From contig NZ_LSJY01000017.1 in NCBI RefSeq assembly GCF_001556865.1, positions 1 to 10,777 on the forward strand: a stretch of DNA of 10,777 nt, read 5' to 3'. The translations under genes and the position numbers were made by a program. The notes beneath the pieces are model-generated. The model saw only the letters and a list, made by a program, of their open reading frames with translations. It was not told the origin of the DNA and made no database searches. This DNA comes from Sphingobium sp. CCH11-B1. GTDB taxonomy: Bacteria; Pseudomonadota; Alphaproteobacteria; Sphingomonadales; Sphingomonadaceae. Below are positions 6,129-10,777 of this stretch, in pieces; position 1 is the stretch's first letter, and each line of letters begins with the position of its first letter.

Positions 6129-6602
6129 ATGGACCATTCGTCCCACATGAACACCCGGAAGATGGGTGCCTATTGGAGCCTTGCCGTTCAGACCGTCATC
6201 AGCGGCGTCATCATGTATCTGGTGATGTTCGTCATGATCGACGGGCTCGACAGCTTCTACAACAACCTCAACATGCTCTACATGACGCTGATGATGGTCG
6301 CACCGATGGTGGTGCTGATGATCCTCGCCATGCGACACATGTTCGTGTCGAAGGCCGCCAACATCGCGCTGATCGCCGCGTCGCTGGTCGCCTTCTTCGG
6401 CAGCTTTGCACTCATCCGCACCCAGACCACGATCGGCGACACGGCCTTTCTGCGCTCGATGATCCCGCATCATTCCGGGGCGATCCTGATGTGCCAGGAA
6501 GCAAAGCTCAGCGATCCGGAAGTCATCCGGCTTTGCGAAGCGATCAAGCGCTCGCAGCGGCAGGAAATCGACGAGATGAAGGCCATACTCGCGCGGCGCT
6601 GA
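6129..6602 (+). CDS. Membrane-anchored DUF305 protein
   Basis: This 157-residue protein starts at ATG 6129, with a strong AAGGAGA ribosome-binding site. It begins MDHSSHM, echoing the Met/His units of CopA and CopB. Three hydrophobic helices follow (about 15-38, 48-66 and 74-94). The C-terminal DUF305 segment contains FLRSMIPHHSGAILMC and SQRQEIDEMKAIL. The paired His in M-I-P-H-H-S-G is the signature of DUF305 and suggests metal binding, but the biochemical role is unknown. Members are frequently found in copper and other metal-resistance clusters. It lies 90 bases after copB; none of the AGGGG-N13-TGCGTATT elements precedes it, so it may be transcribed from copAB or from its own unseen promoter. 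Confidence 0.88.
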   Translation: MDHSSHMNTRKMGAYWSLAVQTVISGVIMYLVMFVMIDGLDSFYNNLNMLYMTLMMVAPMVVLMILAMRHMFVSKAANIALIAASLVAFFGSFALIRTQTTIGDTAFLRSMIPHHSGAILMCQEAKLSDPEVIRLCEAIKRSQRQEIDEMKAILARR

Positions 6603-6660
6603 GTGGCACGGTCGGGCTACGCCCGGATACGTGCGCCCGGCCAGGTATGTGAGCCGGCCG

Positions 6661-6987
6661 ATGGTCGACACGAGGCGCGGGGCGGACGAGATTGCCAGGG
6701 AGGTGGTGCGGCTTGCGCCGTTGTTCCTGCGACAGGCTGGCGGCCATGTCCTGACGCTGCTCGATCCTGCCGGGATCGTGCTGAGCTATAATGAAGAAGG
6801 CGAGCGTGCCGAATGCTGGCCCCTCGATCGCGTCCTGGGACAGCCCCATGACCTGTTCTACCCGCCCGACGAGATTGCGGCCGGCCGCCCGTGCGCAGAC
6901 CTGGCGGCCGGCCGCAATCTCGTCGGGCGGGTAGAACAGGTCATGGGGCTGTCTGCGAGAACGGAGCGGAGTATCTCGCGCGCCTGA
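6661..6987 (+). pseudogene. N-terminal fragment of a FixL-like kinase (first PAS domain), frame broken
   Basis: From ATG 6661 the frame encodes a short helical lead and the first half of a PAS domain: HVLTLLDPAGIVLSYNEEGE, then LGQPHDLFYPPDEIAAGRPCADLA. This is the usual PAS wording of FixL-type kinases (a YPPDEIAAG-P--DLA stretch). After about residue 82 it reads through the right arm of the 51-bp inverted repeat and ends at 6987 in nonsense. The missing second half of the PAS domain (CENGAEYLARLTISALFEGD...FACISRDVTDE) resumes in another frame just after the repeat ends. A GTG at 6631 is an alternative start. The ribosome-binding site for either is weak. Confidence 0.75.
6839..6953. repeat. 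Perfect 51-bp inverted repeat with 13-nt loop, inside the fixL-like gene
   Basis: Bases 6839-6889 are the exact reverse complement of 6903-6953, with 6890-6902 between them. The left arm and loop encode plausible PAS sequence in the upstream frame (PHDLFYPPDEIAAGRPCADLA), so the left copy is original. The right arm sits where the PAS core should continue and encodes nothing family-like in either relevant frame. It therefore appears to have replaced native codons, with a net frame change of +2/-1. Confidence 0.97.
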
Positions 6988-8198
6988 CGATCAGCGCCCT
7001 GTTCGAAGGCGACGCACATCGAGGCTTTGCCTGCATCAGTCGCGATGTCACCGACGAGGCGGCGGTCCGGGCGTCAATCGAGACCCGCGAGCAGCATCTC
7101 CAGTCGATCCTGGCGACCGTCCCCGATGCGATGATCATCATCGACGAGACCGGCGACATCACGTCGTTCAGCGCGGCCGCCCAACGCCTGTTCGGCTATT
7201 CGGAAACCGAGCTCGTCGGCCGCAACGTCTCCTGCCTGATGCCCCAGCCCGATCGCGACCGGCATGACGAATATATCGCGCATTATCTCCAGACCGGCGA
7301 GCGCCGGATCATCGGCCTCGGCCGCGTCGTGGTCGGCCAGCGCCGCGACGGCTCGACCTTCCCGATGCAGCTGTCGGTTGGCGAGGCCGGTGAAGACGGG
7401 CAGCGGTTGTTCACCGGCTTCATCCGGGATCTCACCGCCAAGGAGCAGGATGAGCTCAGGCTCAAGGAACTGCAGGCAGAGCTGGTCCATGTCTCCCGGC
7501 TGAGCGCGATGGGCACGATGGCCTCGACCCTCGCGCATGAGCTCAACCAGCCGCTTGCCGCGGTCGCGCTCTATCTCGAGACGATCCGCGACATGCTCGA
7601 CGAGCGGGACGACGAACCCTTCGTGTCGCTACGGTCGGTGATGGATGATGCGGCACAGGAAACGCTGCGGGCCGGCCATATCGTCCGGCGCCTGCGCGAT
7701 TTCGTCGCCCGCGGCGAGGTCGACAAGAGCCTCCACGATCTGCCGCAGGTTGTCGCCGAGGCGAGCGAGCTCGCGCTGGTCGGTGCACGCGAGCGCGGCA
7801 TCCGCAGCTTCTTCGCGGTCGATCCCGCCGCGACGCCGGTTCTCGTCGACAGGGTGCAGATCCAGCAGGTGCTGGTCAACCTGATGCGCAACGCCATCGA
7901 GGCGATGGCGGCGTGTCCTGTTCGCGACCTCAAGGTAGCGACCAGGTTGCGCCCTGACGGGCTGATCGAGGTGACCGTGGAGGATACCGGCCCCGGCATC
8001 GCCGACGAGGTCCGGGAGCAGCTCTTCACGGCGTTCAAGTCGACAAAGGCCGACGGCATGGGCCTCGGCCTTTCGATCTGCCGGACCATCATCGAAGCGC
8101 ATGGGGGCCGTATCTGGATGGAGCGCCCCGACCGCGGCGGCGCGCGCTTTCATTTTACCTTGATCCATGCGCGGGCGGAGGAGGAACATGGGGGATAG
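6891..8198 (+). CDS. fixL: FixL-like oxygen-sensing histidine kinase, main part (haem PAS, HisKA, ATPase)
   Basis: The frame is open from GTG 6891; residues before about 21 come from the inverted repeat and are not native. It holds the end of PAS 1 (VCENGAEYLARL...ISRDVTDE), then PAS 2 (about 7080-7440) matching FixL haem PAS: SILATVPDAMIIIDETGDI, AAAQRLFGYSETELVGRNVS, RHDEYIAHYL and GRVVVGQRRDGSTFPM. The proximal haem His (H200 of B. japonicum FixL) is encoded at 7263-7265 and the distal Arg220 equivalent at 7323-7325. The kinase part has the H-box LAHELNQPLAAV (His at 7536-7538), N-box NLMRNAIEAM, VEDTGPGI and GMGLGLSI. FixL phosphorylates FixJ when oxygen is low. fixJ starts 11 bases before this stop. 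Whether any protein is made is unclear because the natural start is out of frame. Confidence 0.85.
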   Translation: MRRPGGRPQSRRAGRTGHGAVCENGAEYLARLTISALFEGDAHRGFACISRDVTDEAAVRASIETREQHLQSILATVPDAMIIIDETGDITSFSAAAQRLFGYSETELVGRNVSCLMPQPDRDRHDEYIAHYLQTGERRIIGLGRVVVGQRRDGSTFPMQLSVGEAGEDGQRLFTGFIRDLTAKEQDELRLKELQAELVHVSRLSAMGTMASTLAHELNQPLAAVALYLETIRDMLDERDDEPFVSLRSVMDDAAQETLRAGHIVRRLRDFVARGEVDKSLHDLPQVVAEASELALVGARERGIRSFFAVDPAATPVLVDRVQIQQVLVNLMRNAIEAMAACPVRDLKVATRLRPDGLIEVTVEDTGPGIADEVREQLFTAFKSTKADGMGLGLSICRTIIEAHGGRIWMERPDRGGARFHFTLIHARAEEEHGG

Positions 8199-8811
8199 AC
8201 GCGTCATCCATCTGGTCGACGACGAGGAGAGCATCCGCAAGGCGGCGAGCTTTGCGCTCAAGACCGCGGGCTACGACGTCGTGACCTATGCCTCGGGCGT
8301 GGAGTTTCTCAAGGAGGCGAAGTCGGCGGCCGTCGGCTGCGTCATCCTCGACGTGCGCATGCCCGAGATGGACGGTCTCGAGATTCAGGCCGCCATGGCA
8401 GCACGCGGGGTCAATATGCCGGTCATCGTCCTGACCGGCCATGGCGACGTGTCGGTTGCGGTGCAGGCCATGAAAGGCGGCGCGGTCGACTTTCTCGAGA
8501 AGCCCTTCGAGAAAGCCGCCCTGCTCGGCGCCGTCAGCCGCGCGTTCGCGCGTCTCGACGATGTCGACCTTCGCACTCTGGAAACCTCTGAAGCCGGCGT
8601 GCGGGTCGCTGCACTGACGCCCCGGGAGCGTGAAGTGCTGGAAGGGCTGGCGAACGGCCTGCCCAATAAGACGATCGCCTATGACCTGGGCTGTTCATCG
8701 CGAACGGTCGAGGTCCATCGCGCGAGCCTGATGGCCAAGCTCGAGGTCCGCAATTTGTCCGAAGCCCTGCGGATCGCCTTTGCCGCGGGCATGGGCCGCA
8801 AGCCGAAGTGA
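8188..8811 (+). CDS. fixJ: FixJ-like response regulator
   Basis: This 207-residue protein starts at ATG 8188, behind a strong GGAGGAGGA ribosome-binding site, overlapping the kinase stop by 11 bases. The receiver domain (about 5-120) has the acidic pocket DDEE (11-14), phosphate-accepting D55 (VILDVRMPEMDG), LTGHGD and the conserved Lys in FLEKPF. The output is a LuxR/FixJ-type helix-turn-helix (about 140-200: LTPREREVLEGLANGLPNKTIA and SSRTVEVHRASLMAKL). In rhizobia and Caulobacter, FixJ-P activates fixK and microaerobic genes. No FixK/FNR-type TTGAT-N4-ATCAA site was noticed here, so its targets are probably elsewhere. Confidence 0.92.
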   Translation: MGDRRVIHLVDDEESIRKAASFALKTAGYDVVTYASGVEFLKEAKSAAVGCVILDVRMPEMDGLEIQAAMAARGVNMPVIVLTGHGDVSVAVQAMKGGAVDFLEKPFEKAALLGAVSRAFARLDDVDLRTLETSEAGVRVAALTPREREVLEGLANGLPNKTIAYDLGCSSRTVEVHRASLMAKLEVRNLSEALRIAFAAGMGRKPK

Positions 8812-8847
8812 CTGCGACCTCTACGTAGCGACGGGACGAGGCGCGAT

Positions 8848-9300
8848 ATGCGATCGATGGTGCAATCGTCACACGGGTGTCCGCTTCTCGCAATGCCATC
8901 GGTCCGTTCCACTCAGCATGATGGCAGATACACCATCCTCGTCTCCGACGACGATCCCGGCGTGCGGCGTGGCCTCCAGCTGCTGCTGAGATCGCGCGGC
9001 TATGCCGTGTGGGGATATACGACCGGCCACGCGCTGTTGGCCGACCCCCGCGCGAAGGAGGCAGACTGCGTCATCCTCGACTATCGCATGCCCGACATCG
9101 ACGGATTCGCGATGCTGCGTCACCTTCGCGAGATCGGATGGTCGGGACGCGCGATCATGATCTCAGGCTTTCATGACACGCTGCTGGCCTCGCGGGCCGC
9201 TGAGGCGGGCTTCGATCATGTTCTCGCAAAGCCGCTGATCGGCAGGGCTTTGCTCGAAGCGTTGGACCGGCACCGCATCGAGACGCTTCGAAAGCATTGA
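8848..9300 (+). CDS. Receiver-only response regulator
   Basis: This is a single receiver domain of up to 150 residues with no output domain. It shows the acidic cluster SDDD (33-36), phosphate-accepting D78 (CVILDYRMPDIDG), the switch Ser in IMISGFHD, and the Lys in VLAKPL. The chain ends 15-20 residues after the last receiver helix. The start is uncertain: ATG 8848 gives a 27-residue lead without obvious structure, and ATG 8893 (MPSVRS) leaves almost only the receiver. It follows fixJ by 36 bases on the same strand and is probably co-transcribed. Such stand-alone receivers near FixLJ may compete for or drain phosphate from FixL; this role is inferred. Confidence 0.82.
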   Translation: MRSMVQSSHGCPLLAMPSVRSTQHDGRYTILVSDDDPGVRRGLQLLLRSRGYAVWGYTTGHALLADPRAKEADCVILDYRMPDIDGFAMLRHLREIGWSGRAIMISGFHDTLLASRAAEAGFDHVLAKPLIGRALLEALDRHRIETLRKH

Positions 9301-9362
9301 ATTGTGGCGGCCGGCCCCCGGCAGCCTCAGCCCGGCGCGATGTGGAAAGCCGATCTGCGCCG

Positions 9363-9872
9363 TCAAAGCCAGTGGCTACGTTTGAACCGGATGTAGAGCC
9401 CAATGCAGACCGCAGCGATGACGCCGAGGATGACGAAATATCCCCATTGCGTCTTCAGTTCGGGCATATTCTCGAAATTCATGCCGTAGATTCCGGCAAT
9501 CGCGGTAGGCACCGCGAGGATCGCAGCCCGGGCGGCAAGCTAACGGGTGATCGCACCTTGGCGCTGCTGTTCGAGCAGGTGACTCGCCTCGAACACCGAG
9601 ATCAGGATGTCGCGGATGCCGGTGATGGCGCTCTCAACCCTGAGCATGTGATCGTCGAGCTTCGAAATCTGGTGGCCGTTGTCGGCACCTTCCATGGCAA
9701 GCGGGTGAAGGCCGTAATTCCCGGCGATGTCGGCAAGTTCTGTTTCGCTGGGCTGGGACATTTTGATCCACACGAAGTCATCCTTGCCGACGTGCTCGCA
9801 CGCCGGATCGATCAGGGTCGCCGGCCGTAGCCGTTTGCCATTGTGACAAAGAACGGCGGCGGCGACCGGAAG
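9363..9872 (-). pseudogene. corA: Degraded CorA-type magnesium/divalent-cation transporter gene
   Basis: On the minus strand, codons from about 9872 read like a CorA N-terminus (VAAAVLCHNGKRLRPATL, DDFVWIKMSQPSETELADIA, YGLHPLAMEGADNGHQISKL). At about 9650 the text jumps to the late part of CorA (DHMLRVESAITGIRDILISV, EASHLLEQQRQGAITR). An in-frame TAG at 9542-9540 follows, where CorA usually has Lys. Beyond it the same frame continues LAARAAILAVPTAIAGI, YGMNFENMPEL and a final helix to TGA at 9365-9363. The gene therefore has lost roughly 150-170 central codons, carries a stop, and has no evident start codon. It converges with the receiver gene. The YGMNF pore signature is intact, which makes the family call firm. 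Confidence 0.85.
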
Positions 9873-10276
9873 CCGTGTGCCTCGCCTATTGAGACGCGCG
9901 CACAAACACTCGTCATTCTTCAAGCCCAATCGCAGGAAGAAGAAGGCGGCGCGCAGCAATTCGAGCGAGAGCTTATAGAAAATGCGGCGGAGCGTTGGGT
10001 TTCGCAGAAGGCCGCTCCCGTTCATGACGCGCGTGGCTGGGCGGCGCGCTGCCACATCAAGGGCACGCAGACTGCGAAGGTCTGCGCACCCTTGATTGGC
10101 GACCGCGAGGGTTTTCCTCTCTTGCGATGGTACCAAGCGATTGCCCGTGTGGCGCCTCTGCAATCGTGTCGGATGACTATACCTAAGTATCGGATAACGG
10201 CGCTGACGACAGGGTTGCCGGGCCCCGGTGAGGCGCGTCGCACCGCGCGGAGACGAAAGCTGGAAGACGGAAAAGC
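9873..10276. other. About 400 bp without a recognisable gene
   Basis: This lies between the CorA remnant and the dehydrogenase stop, both on the minus strand. Open frames cross it on both strands (a minus-strand frame running into the CorA remnant, and a plus-strand frame 9843-10460), but their translations are Arg/Ala-rich and resemble no family. The lost CorA start and unrelated flank suggest that a rearrangement joined foreign DNA here. The one clear structure is the hairpin at 10056-10096. Confidence 0.45.
10056..10096. repeat. 17-bp imperfect inverted repeat, 7-nt loop
   Basis: Bases 10056-10072 (ATCAAGGGCACGCAGAC) pair with 10080-10096 (GTCTGCGCACCCTTGAT), with two adjacent mismatches per arm and the loop TGCGAAG. 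No T run follows on either strand, so it is not a typical Rho-independent terminator. It may be a relic of a mobile-element end or recombination site, or a structured transcript end downstream of the minus-strand dehydrogenase gene. Confidence 0.6.
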
Positions 10277-10777
10277 TCAACTGTCGAAAGCGACCGAGCG
10301 CGCGAGCGCTTCCTGGGACTGCAGAAAGGCGAGCCGCGATTGCAGCGCCGCCTGGACAACGCCGAAAGCGTCACCCCCCAGAGTCACGCGCAGCGGCGGA
10401 TGGTCGCTGGTTGCGACATCAACGATCGCTTGCGCGATCTTTTGCGGGTCGAGCGTGTAGAGCTCGTTTCCGGCGGTCTCGAACATCTTGCGGATATGGC
10501 CGGCGGGCGTATCGCGATACGCGGCGATCTCGCTGGCGAATTGCAGATTGTGGCTGAAGCTGGTGCGCGCCCCGCCCGGCTCGATCAGTGTCACGAACAG
10601 GTTGAAGGGTTCAAGCTCCTGGCGGAGGCATTCGCTGAAGCCCTCCAGGCCCCATTTGGCCACATGATAGAGACTGCTCGTCGGAAGCGAGCCCTGACCA
10701 CTAGCGCTGGAGATCTGGATGATCCGGCCGCTCCCGCGCAGCCGCATGGCGGGGACAAAGGCGCGGGTGATGTGGAT
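10277..10777 (-). CDS. Short-chain dehydrogenase/reductase, 3' part (5' end beyond the window)
   Basis: The frame enters at the right edge (IHITRAFVPAMRLRGSGRII...) and ends at TGA 10279-10277. This leaves 166 residues, the C-terminal two thirds of a classical SDR. Visible are the catalytic Ser (IIQISSASGQG), the Tyr-Lys pair in YHVAKWGLEGF, and the following VTLIEPGGARTSF, which resembles the post-catalytic PG motif region. The N-terminal nucleotide-binding TGxxxGxG and NNAG motifs lie outside. An ATG at 10747 is internal, not the start. The substrate cannot be named; SDRs use NAD(P)H to oxidise or reduce varied small molecules. No link to the copper genes is evident. Confidence 0.9.
   Translation of the reverse strand: MHITRAFVPAMRLRGSGRIIQISSASGQGSLPTSSLYHVAKWGLEGFSECLRQELEPFNLFVTLIEPGGARTSFSHNLQFASEIAAYRDTPAGHIRKMFETAGNELYTLDPQKIAQAIVDVATSDHPPLRVTLGGDAFGVVQAALQSRLAFLQSQEALARSVAFDS

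Noticed and set aside
6613..6625. Short hairpin CGGGC-TAC-GCCCG after the DUF305 gene as a terminator
   Set aside because: It is only five base pairs with no following T run, so support is too weak to call it.
4842..6671. A 609-codon open frame on the minus strand opposite copB and the DUF305 gene
   Set aside because: It is Arg/His-rich and resembles no family. Its length follows from high GC and the repeated Met/His codons of the plus-strand genes, which are clearly real.
9540..10280. A 246-codon minus-strand frame as one intact gene
   Set aside because: Only its last part, about 110 codons, is CorA-like. The first 136 codons look like non-coding sequence, and CorA sequence continues past its stop codon, so it is a chance fusion through a pseudogene.
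9843..10460. A 205-codon plus-strand frame
   Set aside because: It overlaps the dehydrogenase gene in antisense and the CorA remnant, with low-complexity, unfamiliar sequence.

Overview
The window looks like accessory DNA from a GC-rich alphaproteobacterium. A sphingomonad (Sphingomonas, Sphingobium or Novosphingobium type) is my best guess, from the style of its CopA/CopB proteins, the DUF305 protein and the FixL/FixJ pair. This is a judgement from sequence style, not a search result. The density of insertion-sequence debris and broken genes suggests a plasmid or genomic island.

Region 1 (1-450) is nested mobile-element debris. An IS6-family end (1-55) cuts into the 5' end of an IS3-type orfA (56-120, minus). 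That remnant lies in DNA bounded on its right by a perfect-length 38-bp Tn3-family terminal inverted repeat (413-450). The Tn3-type end has inserted into copD and removed its C-terminus.

Region 2 (451-6602) is a metal-resistance module. copC and truncated copD run leftward. Divergently, a three-gene set with the order and architecture of CnrY-CnrX-CnrH runs rightward: a small one-helix anti-sigma candidate, a periplasmic metal sensor, and an ECF sigma factor. It is followed by copA (Tat-exported multicopper oxidase), copB (outer-membrane barrel) and a membrane DUF305 protein. The sensor keeps all five CnrX metal ligands at the same spacing. An identical two-part element, AGGGG-N13-TGCGTATT, precedes copC (minus), the anti-sigma gene (plus) and copA (plus). 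It is the obvious candidate promoter of the local sigma factor and would tie the locus into one metal-triggered regulon.

Region 3 (6661-9300) holds a FixL-like haem-PAS histidine kinase, a FixJ-like response regulator and a receiver-only response regulator. The kinase reading frame is broken exactly at a perfect 51-bp inverted repeat with a 13-nt loop (6839-6953). This looks like a recent fold-back template-switch mutation, or an assembly artefact.

Region 4 (9301-10777) is degraded. It has a corA remnant (minus) with an internal deletion and an in-frame stop, about 400 bp with no recognisable gene but a strong imperfect hairpin, and the 3' part of a short-chain dehydrogenase gene (minus) that runs off the right edge.
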